From NCBI GenBank assembly GCA_916610825.1, contig OU744448.1, positions 27,674,107-27,738,106 on the forward strand: 64,000 nucleotides of DNA, read 5' to 3'. A program made the position numbers and the translations under genes. The notes below the pieces were generated by a model. The model was given only the letters and a program-made list of their open reading frames with translations. It ran no database searches and was not told the origin of the DNA. This DNA is from Haliclystus octoradiatus. Lineage: Eukaryota > Cnidaria > Staurozoa > Stauromedusae > Haliclystidae. Each line of letters starts with the position of its first letter. The stretch's first letter is position 1. Below, in pieces: positions 37,901 to 57,484 of this stretch.

Positions 37901-40285
37901 ACGTGTGCCACAGCTTACACCAGAAGCATCAACAGTCCATCCATCACAGCAGTGGTATGAATTATAATCAACATTCTTGCTAAATGTTTGAAATACTTTC
38001 TTTGTAACAGGCCTATTATGATAATACAGTGAAACCTGTTATGACGGTCACCTCTATTCAGCGGTCACCTGTCTATAATGGTCACTCTTTCAATGCCTAA
38101 AATAGCATTTTCTATTGAATCAAACCTGTATATAAAGGTCACCTGTCTATAGTGGTCAATTTATCTACCTCTCATAGCTGGCCGTTATATACAGGTTTCA
38201 CTGTATATAAAAAGTTATCATGAATCAATACAAGCAATACACTATATAAACATAGACCAACTATGACAATGTGGTTACGGAAATGAATGTTTATATCATG
38301 ACATTTGAAGGCTATTGCGGAGAGCAGCTGTATCATTGGATCCATATCCTTTTTGGAAAAACACAAAATATTAATATTTAGCTGCAATCAACTTTGAATA
38401 ATATCATCACTTTAATAATTACCAAATACGTTTTGGAATTCTAATCTTTAGGTATTTATTATATTATCCTTCATGGAGAGTCAGTGAGTAGCCTAAATCA
38501 ATCTATGTTTGTTGCTATTATTCACTCTCAACAATTGATAATCAATAAACAACACCTATAGACGTAGTCCTCAAGAAGTCTAAATTTTTAGAAGATATTT
38601 CATTCAACGTTTGTTAAGCTTTTAGTGAAAAGACATTTAATCAACATTTACATTACGATCATTGAACATCAACTTTAGACACTCATTATTTTTGGCAAGG
38701 CAGAACTATTCCCAAAGTGTTCACAAAAGCGGCGCAAAGTCAACACATAATGTAGCCTATAGCTTCTGGAAAGATAATTCAACTTTGCATCAATCAGCCG
38801 GGTTCTTTTTGCTTAATTAGCATTATTCTCGCTACATCGATAAAAAACTTTTGTGTTTGCGCTACTTTTTCAATTAAACCTTCTAGAGTGAAGCGACAAG
38901 GCCCATGGTGTAAGCATATTAGTCAGATCCTACTTGTTGATACATATTACTCAGATCCTACAAAACAATATTTTTAAATTATTTGATTCAATAATATTCC
39001 TTAAATTACTTGATTCAGTGATTTATTATGCAAATATATTATCTCATGCACCAGACTTGAAACATTGCAATTGTAGGCTAGGCTATCGCTATGTTTGCTT
39101 GAATGATTTCAATTGTGCAACAAAAATAAAAATTTACTACAGCTACACCATCAATCACATTTAATCAATATGTTTTCTACAAATATGTCAAGATATGTAG
39201 ACCTGATATCTAGGAGGTAGCATAGTTACTGTTCACGAGCACAGCATGGACCACATGGCTCCTCTGCCGTACTCACTTTGGTTATTACGCCTACGAGCAG
39301 AGTTAGCAGAAGTTTTCAGACAACATGTGAGCAAGTTAGTTTCTGCTTCACATCCATGATCGTATCCATAATTGATGGAATTTATTGTATATCCATAGTA
39401 TCTGGCTTCATAAACAATGAAAATTGAAGAATATCTAATTCTGTCTTGAAATTATTAATCACACAACACAAAGCAGATACAAAACGTCGGCCATGTTTTT
39501 CTGCTTTCACTAAAAATTATTCCCGTGACCGTTTCCGTGACATACAAAATTCTAGGTCTAACTCTAACGTGTGCCAATTATGAAGTTGATATAGATATAA
39601 ACATTGATACTTACACACTGCGATCACATTTCTTCCAGCATTTCAACCATTTGCTGCAGCACACTCGTGTCTTTATAAGCGTCGAAATTACAACTTCTTG
39701 ACTTGTATAGACTGTTTTAGTTTGCTTGAAAGCACATACATTTGCTCTGAAACGTTAATCGCAATATCATTACCCACTAATCGACTCTCTAATACTGACA
39801 ATACTGTACAGTTGACACTTGACAGTACAGTATTTACACATTGTCAGTTACTTTAATTGGAAATTTTGAAATTACGAACCGCCACGTGCACCAATAACTT
39901 AATGTTCAATATTGATTTGACAGCTCAGGATCGAGACTCCGTCATCTGATGACACCAGTGAATCAATGATGTATGATATTAATCACATCCCTGTACACCC
40001 TAGGGATAACGATTGTAATAGTAACCTATCACGACTAATTACGGTAATTGGACTGGTCACTGCTGTAGCAGTACGACATTCGTTCTTCCACACCGATTGT
40101 GGTATTGAAAAAAAAAATTGATTAAATAATCATTGAAGTTTGAAGACTTACCCTTGCGGATTCAATGATTGTGCTCTTCGTTGACGACTTGATGATATTT
40201 GTGTTTCGATATTATTAGCATTAATAAATAGAGTTACATATACCAAACCTAAGACACTGATAAATAATGAATGTATCCAGCACAT
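1315..40285 (-). CDS. Giant multidomain secreted/matrix protein (whole gene, 18 exons)
   Basis: Eighteen coding exons were joined by hand using GT-AG sites and reading-frame phase, giving about 5,137 residues. Domain order by residue: signal peptide 1 to about 23; a furin-like RQRR soon after; EMI 46-125; EGF 126-157; cbEGF or EGF modules to 450; sushi 451-508 and 509-570; EGF about 575-610; an unrecognised region to 1051; one huge exon 1052-4885 (coiled coil, short repeats, 400-residue repeats, HRRRRS cleavage site, two Ig); a GCC2/GCC3-like Cys module 4886-4940; VWA 4941-5137. The EMI-to-sushi introns are mostly phase 1, the usual sign of exon shuffling. There is no transmembrane segment in the full form, so an extracellular matrix or secreted role is inferred. 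The huge exon carries five single-base indels and an N gap, which look like assembly faults. I cannot assign an orthologue. Confidence 0.85.
2779..3000 (+). mobile_element. tRNA-derived SINE, family 1
   Basis: Box A-like GGTGTAGTGGCTAGGGTG and box B-like AGGTTCAATCCCTG mark a tRNA head. The body contains GTCAGGAAGGGCATCCGGC, and the element ends in an A-rich tail. A diverged minus-strand copy lies at 28758-28968. Confidence 0.8.
3240..3490 (+). mobile_element. Diverged copy of the palindromic MITE
   Basis: GATCGCATAAAGTGTGAAC and the following CTCTGTCAACC...CACTGAGCAC match the element at 7703-7893 with many substitutions. The left arm GGACTACACATTC is also recognisable. A short (AAT)n/(GAA)n tract lies at its left edge. 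Confidence 0.65.
4985..5075. repeat. GATCCGA-rich palindromic stretch in Penelope copy A
   Basis: Tandem and inverted TCCGATCC / CGGATCGG steps. The equivalent stretch is present in copy B (50545-50625), so it belongs to that repeat. Similar words at the ends of the hAT element at 62428-63524 may be coincidental or reflect an embedded element. Confidence 0.6.
5281..5450 (-). mobile_element. tRNA-like SINE inserted in Penelope copy A
   Basis: On the minus strand GTGGCTAATTGGTTAGTGC resembles box A and GTCAGTTCAAATCC resembles box B. No acceptor stem closes, so it is not a tRNA gene. The corresponding place in copy B lacks it. Confidence 0.5.
7684..7955. mobile_element. Palindromic MITE with about 80-bp arms, in TA-repeat flanks
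   Basis: Bases 7703-7862 form an essentially perfect inverted repeat with only a two-base centre (near 7782). It continues to CATTGAGCACTG near 7893, and (TA)n runs lie on both sides. Almost no mismatch in the arms suggests a recent copy or ongoing arm correction. Confidence 0.85.
8123..8316 (+). pseudogene. FERM-domain-like fragment, probable retrocopy
   Basis: The frame reads [19 protein letters not shown], then [21 protein letters not shown] and KISYWNQI. This resembles the F2 lobe end and start of F3 in band 4.1/FRMD-type FERM domains (G-x-x-P-x-x-A/C-E, then Y-G-V-D-x-H, then L-G-L-x-x-x-G). No intron separates parts that lie in different exons in many animal genes, which suggests a processed copy; no other FERM exons are visible nearby. 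Antisense to the giant gene. Confidence 0.5.
8570..8734 (-). CDS. Giant gene exon 17: GCC2/GCC3-like Cys-rich module
   Basis: With the end of exon 16 (CPKGM..LQC) it reads [21 protein letters not shown] and CLEK. This is the repeated C-x2-C-P-x-G-x-Y pattern of the GCC2_GCC3 / ephrin-receptor-like family. The acceptor is ATTGACAG and the donor GTACAG. Phase 1 on both sides. Confidence 0.8.
9565..9832 (+). mobile_element. hAT-type MITE, older copy
   Basis: It is similar over its length to the clean element at 51087-51369 (reverse complement). Shared parts are the right-hand inverted repeat CAACTCTTGAAAATAAATGG, an internal CATGTGACT...CATCTG segment, and the left end CATCTATTTATTAGAATTGG. Target-site duplication not clear. 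Confidence 0.65.
9955..10232. repeat. TTCATGAA-type palindromic repeat cluster 1
   Basis: Many GTTCATGAACTGTTCATG-like steps in both orientations, with intervening ATTGGGCCATTTAACG. It ends about 30 bases downstream of the exon 16 donor. Confidence 0.8.
10264..22272 (-). CDS. Giant gene exon 16: about 12-kb exon with 400-residue repeats and Ig domains
   Basis: It is bounded by TTTAATTTCAG and GTAAGTACT. In order it encodes an unrecognised globular stretch, a charged coiled coil, a Cys-rich patch, five short L-T-x-E-D repeats, further helical sequence, roughly 400-residue tandem repeats each with one C-x-x-C pair, a helical region, a Cys-rich patch near 12,400, HRRRRS at 11825-11842, two Ig domains (about 11280-11030 and 11030-10755) and a tail. 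Five single-base A-run indels (about 18900, 18185, 18130, 17950, 15610) break the frame. Four losses and one gain sum to -3, so phase is restored. The 500 Ns seem to replace no sequence. Without these faults it would be about 3,834 codons. Confidence 0.83.
11825..11842 (-). other. Internal furin-type cleavage motif HRRRRS
   Basis: Four arginines followed by serine, in a loop-like stretch before a Cys-bearing segment. Proprotein convertases cleave R-x-K/R-R. Cleavage would release a C-terminal piece of about 770 residues carrying the Ig, GCC2-like and VWA domains. Motif only; use is inferred. Confidence 0.55.
12960..18780 (-). repeat. Protein-level tandem repeat, about 400 residues per unit
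   Basis: Repeated landmarks are a G-P/S-x-E/K-x-R motif (near 17980, 16773, 15565, 13818), an A-P-W-x-K-K/E-F motif, G-P-x-x-x-I-G then Y-N-L/I, and a C-x-x-C pair (18465-18476, 17253-17264, 16048-16059, 14297-14308). Spacings are about 1,205-1,212 bases, or about 1,240 once the 500 Ns and the 10-base overlap are removed. The first copy lacks its start and the last lacks the C-x-x-C. The sequence is Ala/Ser/Lys/Leu-rich and probably helical. I do not recognise the family. Confidence 0.8.
14524..15023. other. Assembly gap of exactly 500 N
   Basis: A run of Ns of placeholder length interrupts exon 16. The 10 bases TCAATAGTAT occur immediately on each side (14514-14523 and 15024-15033). Merging them keeps the frame open and lines up with the paralogous repeat unit, so little or nothing is missing. 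Confidence 0.9.
20040..20690 (-). repeat. Short protein repeat with L-S/T-x-E-D core
   Basis: Five copies, 35-50 residues apart, of a helix-turn-helix-like motif: [40 protein letters not shown] and [10 protein letters not shown]. Each is preceded by a basic amphipathic helix and often followed by DPE. Family not recognised. Confidence 0.7.
22629..22761 (-). CDS. Giant gene exon 15: linker
   Basis: A 133-base exon begins [20 protein letters not shown]. Phase 0 in and phase 1 out match both neighbours. The donor GTATGT is good. If it is not used, the frame continues about 18 residues to a stop and ends in a hydrophobic run ([13 protein letters not shown]). Confidence 0.75.
22835..23145. repeat. 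TTCATGAA-type repeat cluster 2
   Basis: Repeats of TTCATGAACTGTTCATGAA, with a longer unit containing CCTTGTGGATTCATGAACCT present about twice. It lies in the intron upstream of exon 15, about 75 bases from its acceptor. The rest of that intron (to 23617) is featureless. Confidence 0.8.
23618..24927 (-). CDS. Giant gene exon 14: EGF plus unrecognised region
   Basis: This 1,310-base exon starts with an EGF ([12 protein letters not shown], then GKQCE). About 400 residues follow that I cannot assign to a family: beta-rich-looking sequence with few cysteines and a Ser/Thr-rich start. It enters at phase 1 and leaves at phase 0 before a weaker GTTTGT donor. Reading through that donor adds a short tail and a stop. 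Confidence 0.8.
24928..25962 (-). other. Intron between exons 13 and 14
   Basis: Two short TTCATGAA-type clusters (25505-25570 and 25765-25890); the second ends about 75 bases from the exon 13 donor. No other feature recognised. Confidence 0.65.
25505..25890. repeat. TTCATGAA-type repeat cluster 3 (two patches)
   Basis: Degenerate steps such as GAGTTCATGAACACTTCATA and TTCATGAACTCACAG, at 25505-25570 and 25765-25890, flanking exon 13 on its donor side. Confidence 0.65.
25963..26148 (-). CDS. Giant gene exon 13: second sushi module
   Basis: It starts [13 protein letters not shown], with [20 protein letters not shown] and a closing SWNSS..YC. It is a sushi-like fold with an extra cysteine pair. 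The donor is GTGAGC. Boundaries are 1-1 phase. Confidence 0.8.
26328..26460. repeat. TTCATGAA-type repeat cluster 4
   Basis: GTTCATGAACAGTCCATGAA followed by a segment with AAATGGCCCCAATTTTC and several further TTCATGAAC steps. It shares the GGCC-AATTT core with cluster 1. About 180 bases upstream of the exon 13 acceptor. Confidence 0.78.
26636..27000 (+). mobile_element. tRNA-derived SINE, family 2 (full length)
   Basis: Box A-like TTAGCTCAGATGGCAGAGCA and box B-like GTGGTTCAAATCCCCC form the head. The body ends with a hairpin (GCCACTC...GAGTGGT) and GCCTTCGGTAGGGCGACACC. The same 3' body recurs at 61232-61420 on the other strand, and a decayed head at 32150-32230. Confidence 0.8.
27001..27631 (-). 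other. Remainder of intron between exons 12 and 13
   Basis: AT-rich, no recognised feature. Confidence 0.5.
27632..27805 (-). CDS. Giant gene exon 12: sushi (CCP) module
   Basis: The 58 residues carry four cysteines in sushi order: C near the start, [20 protein letters not shown] and a closing KCY. The exon is 1-1 phase and joins the next in frame as CYPKACDSP. Sushi modules mediate protein-protein contacts in matrix and complement proteins. Confidence 0.83.
27806..29057 (-). other. Intron between exons 11 and 12
   Basis: Contains one family-1 SINE near its upstream end. An open plus-strand frame at 27912-28142 shows no domain signal. Otherwise unremarkable. Confidence 0.5.
28758..28968 (-). 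mobile_element. tRNA-derived SINE, family 1, second copy
   Basis: On the minus strand GGTGTAGTGCTTAAGAATTG and GGGTTTAATCCCTGGCAG mark the tRNA head. The body keeps GGGAAGGGC, and the end GCTTACCCGGCAG matches the copy at 2779-3000. Confidence 0.72.
29058..29174 (-). CDS. Giant gene exon 11: calcium-binding EGF
   Basis: This encodes [14 protein letters not shown], then [16 protein letters not shown]. The acceptor is TTTGTCTAG and the donor GTTAGT. Boundaries are 1-1 phase. It is the last of the EGF run before the sushi modules. Confidence 0.85.
29865..30300 (-). pseudogene. LINE reverse transcriptase C-terminal fragment
   Basis: The frame reads [20 protein letters not shown], then R-x-x-x-H-Q-L-x-[10 protein letters not shown], and a late [13 protein letters not shown] and FKHLKNQ. 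This is the usual ending of jockey/CR1-like LINE ORF2 proteins (L-x-W-L...R, R-x-R, W-N-x-L-P, F-K-x-x-L). 5'-truncated, in the intron between exons 10 and 11; the rest of that intron (29175-29860, 30300-30533) shows nothing recognised. Confidence 0.75.
30534..30656 (-). CDS. Giant gene exon 10: calcium-binding EGF
   Basis: This encodes [16 protein letters not shown], then [15 protein letters not shown]. The acceptor is TTATTTTCAG and the donor GTAGGA. Boundaries are 1-1 phase. Confidence 0.86.
30657..31649 (-). other. Intron between exons 9 and 10
   Basis: Contains TTCATGAA-type cluster 5 near the exon 9 donor. The rest is AT-rich without a recognised feature. Confidence 0.55.
31385..31590. 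repeat. TTCATGAA-type repeat cluster 5
   Basis: Steps such as GTTCATGAATTGCC and ACAATTCATGAACATTTAAT. It ends about 60 bases from the exon 9 donor. Confidence 0.7.
31650..31778 (-). CDS. Giant gene exon 9: calcium-binding EGF
   Basis: This encodes [11 protein letters not shown], then [17 protein letters not shown]. The acceptor is TTTATTTCAG and the donor GTAAAA. Boundaries are 1-1 phase. Confidence 0.85.
31779..32641 (-). other. Intron between exons 8 and 9
   Basis: A tRNA-like head at 32150-32230 (TTAACTCAGATGGCAGAGCA) marks a decayed family-2 SINE, followed by three tandem copies of a step containing TCAATTCATTG. Otherwise nothing recognised. Confidence 0.55.
32642..32764 (-). CDS. Giant gene exon 8: EGF module
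   Basis: This encodes [16 protein letters not shown] and [12 protein letters not shown], a C-x-x-G-N-G-G-C type EGF as in LDL-receptor-like proteins. The calcium-site residues are only partly kept. The donor is GTAAGT. Boundaries are 1-1 phase. Confidence 0.84.
32765..33664 (-). other. Intron between exons 7 and 8
   Basis: AT-rich intron; I see no gene, repeat or element. Confidence 0.5.
33665..33787 (-). CDS. Giant gene exon 7: calcium-binding EGF
   Basis: This encodes [16 protein letters not shown], then [14 protein letters not shown], a calcium-binding EGF of 41 residues. The acceptor is TTCTTCAG and the donor GTAAGA. Boundaries are 1-1 phase. Confidence 0.86.
33788..34735 (-). other. 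Intron between exons 6 and 7
   Basis: Its upstream half carries a pogo-like MITE (34319-34616); the rest has no recognised feature. Confidence 0.55.
34319..34616. mobile_element. Pogo/Tigger-like MITE, decayed copy
   Basis: It starts CAGTAAAACCTGATC and ends ATAACAGGTTT. Inside, phrases such as GACCATTATAGACAGGTGAC and TTGATTCAATAGAAA repeat, as in the clean copy at 38027-38203. Its ends have lost the flanking TA. Confidence 0.65.
34736..34870 (-). CDS. Giant gene exon 6: calcium-binding EGF
   Basis: This encodes [10 protein letters not shown], then [18 protein letters not shown], a clear calcium-binding EGF. The acceptor TTTGCAG is strong and the donor is GTATTG. Boundaries are 1-1 phase. 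Confidence 0.85.
34871..35821 (-). other. Intron between exons 5 and 6
   Basis: TTCATGAA-type cluster 6 at 35590-35730, near the exon 5 donor. Two copies of a short phrase on each side of 35000-35165 (GTCCGACA / GTCGGACC) form a loose inverted pair. Nothing else recognised. Confidence 0.5.
35590..35730. repeat. TTCATGAA-type repeat cluster 6
   Basis: Degenerate steps such as AAAGTTCATGAACACAC and GGTTCATGAACTTTTC. About 90 bases from the exon 5 donor. Confidence 0.6.
35822..35950 (-). CDS. Giant gene exon 5: calcium-binding EGF
   Basis: It opens DVNECL and has [18 protein letters not shown], the standard calcium-binding EGF pattern (D-x-N/D-E-C plus an aromatic before the fifth cysteine region). 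The 129-base exon is flanked by TTTTTAAG and GTATAC. Both boundaries are phase 1. Confidence 0.85.
36233..36980. mobile_element. TIR element, about 750 bp, with a nested insertion
   Basis: Outer ends TAATAGGGTCGACTCAT and ATGAGTTGACCCTATTA are inverted repeats extending inward about 30 bp. An inner pair TGAAAAAGTGAGAATTT and its complement lies at about 36649 and 36890. A GC-richer segment starting GGCTGCGTTTACACG (about 36300-36560) looks like a second inserted element. No coding sequence. Confidence 0.6.
37108..37203 (-). CDS. Giant gene exon 4: EGF module
   Basis: A compact EGF of 32 residues with six cysteines: [20 protein letters not shown] and RFC. It lacks the D-x-N-E start of a calcium-binding EGF. 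The first base of its first codon comes from the EMI exon, giving CGTPLC, the usual EMI-EGF junction. The donor is GTGAGT. It is a 1-1 phase exon. Confidence 0.85.
37204..37902 (-). other. Intron between exons 3 and 4
   Basis: TTCATGAA-type cluster 7 at 37590-37700; otherwise no recognised feature. Confidence 0.5.
37590..37700. repeat. TTCATGAA-type repeat cluster 7
   Basis: TTCATGAACCGTAAATAGCC and CATTCATGAACTCATT, with the same AGCCCAATTTT core as clusters 1 and 4. About 200 bases downstream of the exon 3 donor. Confidence 0.65.
37903..38012 (-). CDS. Giant gene exon 3: C-terminal half of EMI domain
   Basis: This encodes PVTKKVF and, further on, YHCCDGW, the CC-x-G-W signature that closes an EMI domain, then SCGT leading into the EGF. 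The donor is GTAAGT. The acceptor AG lies only about 14 bases from the end of a small TA-flanked MITE, whose end supplies part of the pyrimidine-rich region. Phase 2 in and phase 1 out both match the neighbouring exons. Confidence 0.82.
38027..38203. mobile_element. Pogo/Tigger-like MITE with TA duplication
   Basis: A 177-bp element with CAGTGAAACCTGT at both ends in inverted orientation and TA on each side (38025-38026, 38204-38205). TA target sites and CAGT ends fit Tc1/mariner-type pogo elements. Its left end lies about 14 bases from the acceptor of exon 3. Confidence 0.85.
38206..39614 (-). other. Remainder of intron between exons 2 and 3
   Basis: Mostly AT-rich with no recognised repeat. 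A possible frame-breaking exon at 39277-39401 is discussed in the findings. Confidence 0.5.
39615..39746 (-). CDS. Giant gene exon 2: N-terminal half of EMI domain
   Basis: The acceptor is TTTCAG and the donor GTAAGTATC. The translation begins [17 protein letters not shown] and continues through [13 protein letters not shown], matching the EMI pattern of an initial N-x-C, alternating hydrophobics and a W-x-x-C pair. The 132-base exon accepts two bases from exon 1 and passes two on, so it fits both neighbours. EMI domains occur near the N-terminus of extracellular multimeric proteins such as EMILINs and MEGFs. Confidence 0.8.
40152..40285 (-). CDS. Giant gene exon 1: signal peptide and furin-like site
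   Basis: ATG at 40285 opens [20 protein letters not shown], a hydrophobic stretch typical of a signal peptide. It is followed by SSRQRRAQS, a basic furin-type motif. The exon ends at GG before GTAAGT on the minus strand, leaving two bases of a codon. No in-frame ATG lies just upstream, so this start is preferred. It predicts secretion and possible removal of a short propeptide. Confidence 0.8.
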
Positions 40286-42981
40286 TCTAAATATAATTGA
40301 ACGGTGATCAACACCGATCTTAGAACAAATTAAGTCCAAATAGTATTATTATTTTCTTCCGTATAGAGAAAAATATGAATGTATGCAATACCGCAAAGCA
40401 GTTATCACTGACTGACGTATACTGTGTTCGTAAAAGCGGTCTACATGTTTTCTGTGAGCTTTTATGGAATTAGGTGTGAAAACCAAACGAAACGAGGAAG
40501 TAAATTTTTATGTAAACAAAAGCCGTAGCAATCTATTTAAAACGGTTGAGCGATTTCAGTTGGTTTGTCTTAGTTCAGTACTGTTTCCAGACTTTAAAAT
40601 GATTGTTAATGCGTATTTGTGTAAAATTATACTTTAACATTGTAAATACCCAGCCTCCTGCTATGGCTATATAATCCCGGTTATATAGCTAGCATACAGT
40701 ATTTAGTCGAGAGTAAAGCGGACAAAGCTATAGTATAAATCTGAATAAATACTATACTTCAAGCGAATTCGAAGATTAGCTAGATTACAGGCCATTACAG
40801 TTACAGGCAATGCAATGAAATGAGAAAATTGTTTACGTAATCACTATATTTATAAGTATATATTAAACTTGTCATTTAAGAATAACCTTTTAAAATAAAC
40901 TGAAGACATACCACTTTAATTAAATATATCCAGCAGACATTTATATATTGTCTACATTGCGTAAGACAGTAAACATAGCATACAGCTGATTTAGCATCAT
41001 ATTAAATGCCATGTTTGAGCAGTTTGTTTGAAGATTTTTAACATGATTTCTGATCGCATTGTGTGAGATGTGTTATGAGATTAGTCACATTTCGTAGAAT
41101 CACTTTGTTGTTAAGGAAGGTGTTGAAAATATGTCATCATTTGCAACCCGGAAGCGAAACTCATTTGTATGTGCTTTTGTGGGTAGATATGTAGAAACTC
41201 TTCAGCATGCATGCAGCGTATCAAAAATACGATTGATCCTTTCCCGTGCAAATTGCAATAAAAAAAGTAATTGCAGCAATAATGTTGGTCAAACAAAAAT
41301 ATTTACCATCAAAGCGCTGTTTCAAAGTTGAATAACTTTATTATATCTTACCGCATCTAAAAAAAAGCTTGCGGTAGATTAATTTGTAGCTATGTACAAA
41401 AAAGGTACCGCAATCAAAATGAATCTTCTGAGAAATTTATTGGAGAAGTTTGCACTTCAAGCCTTCCTGAGATGATCTGCTAAAGCAAATCGTATACACT
41501 TGGAACAATCTGTTGTTAACAGTGGCTTTAACTTTATCAAAGTTTTATTCATTTGTTAATTGTAAGTTGCATTCACATCCACAAATATCTTCACTTGAAA
41601 ATGTCATTGGAATGCAGCATTCAGACAACACTGTCAAGTCCACTCTATTAAATCAATATTTTTCTGGCGTATTTTTTTGAGAAAGTTGCTTCCAGGGTTT
41701 CAAGTGATAATTTAATGGCCTTGGTTTTATCCAATTTTAAACTGAAAATACACTGAAAGCGCCCAAGAAGCTAACAAACAATAATTCAAGGAATCCAGAT
41801 GGCTATCCAGTAATTTTTTAAAGATAAATTGCCAATGAAATAGCATTTTCTCTTTCAATGTTGTTTGAGATGTCCATGTTGACTGATAAATTACCTGATG
41901 TCTGGAAAATGGCTCTTGTTTTTCCAGTCTATAAAAAAGGTGAATTTAATCCATGTAAGAATTATCGACCAATTTCAATGACGTGATACTGTGTAAGTTG
42001 ATGAAGTCAGTCATTGCTCAACAACTTCTTAACTATCTTTTAGATAATAATCTCCTATCAGATTCCCAGTATGGATTCTTACATGTAGACGCTCTACTTG
42101 TACACACCTACTTCAGTCATTAGGCCAAATGTGCACCACCATAAATAATCGTTGCTGAATTGATACTGCATTTATATTTTTCAGTAAAGCTTTTAACACT
42201 GTGTCCCATCAGAAACTTATGCTGAAATTAAAATCTTATGGAATTAATTTTGAACTTTTCAAGTGAATATCATCCTCTTTTTTACAAGATCGTACATGCA
42301 TAATCTGTCGTTATTTGTGATCATTACTCTCTATCTGAACCTGTTATCAGTGGAGTACGACGAGGTTTAGTTTTAGGACAACTGTTATTCATCTTATATA
42401 TTAATGATATCAGTTATTACTTGTCTTGAAGAAGATACTACTGTTAAGCTTTTTGCTGACGATGCAAATTTTCTTGTAATCGCAATCTAATGAAGATCAT
42501 GCAAATGATGTATCTCAAACATTATGCAATCTATCAGAATGGGCAGAAAAATGGCAATTACGTATTGCATATAACTGTTCTGTATTAACAACTGACAATC
42601 TTAATTTTCTCGAATTTGATTTTTCTATATCTGATCATAGCCGAGTCAATGAAAATAACGATCTCGATCTTGGTATTACTGTTACATGATTACATCTTAT
42701 ATGGAACCATCCAATCATTGTTCGATGATAGCTGCAAAGGAAAACGGGAGAACACATCTTATTTTTAAATGCTTTTCTTCATCCGATGTAAAATTATTGG
42801 TTAGAGCCTACACTGTATATGTTCGTCCGTTATTGAAATCTTCATGAAATCCATGTCTCATAAAGAATATTAAAAAATTAGAAACGGACCAACGTTATTT
42901 TAAAAGTATTTTACACTTAATACATCTGACTTAAATAGACAGTAGTGTTAAAATTGATGAAAATGGCACCATTTCAAATAT
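40286..42981. other. Intergenic region between giant gene and transporter gene
   Basis: It must hold the promoter of the minus-strand giant gene just above 40285, but I see no convincing TATA or initiator. 40300-41400 has no recognised gene; 41440-42950 is a LINE remnant. The remnant ends only about 30 bases from the transporter stop, so the transporter 3' UTR probably lies inside antisense LINE sequence. Confidence 0.6.
41440..42950 (+). pseudogene. Decayed LINE with reverse transcriptase (jockey/CR1-like)
   Basis: Broken frames retain LNQYFSGVFF, LPDVWKMALVFPVYKKG, CKNYRPIS, FFSKAFNTVSHQKLMLKL, GVRRGLVLGQLLFILYIND, KLFADDANF, CSMIAAKENGRTHLI and YVRPLL. These are the ordered RT motifs of non-LTR elements, with F-A-D-D as catalytic site. 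Several frameshifts and stops make it inactive. A related fragment lies at 59640-60010. Confidence 0.85.
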
Positions 42982-57484
<14,503 letters not shown>

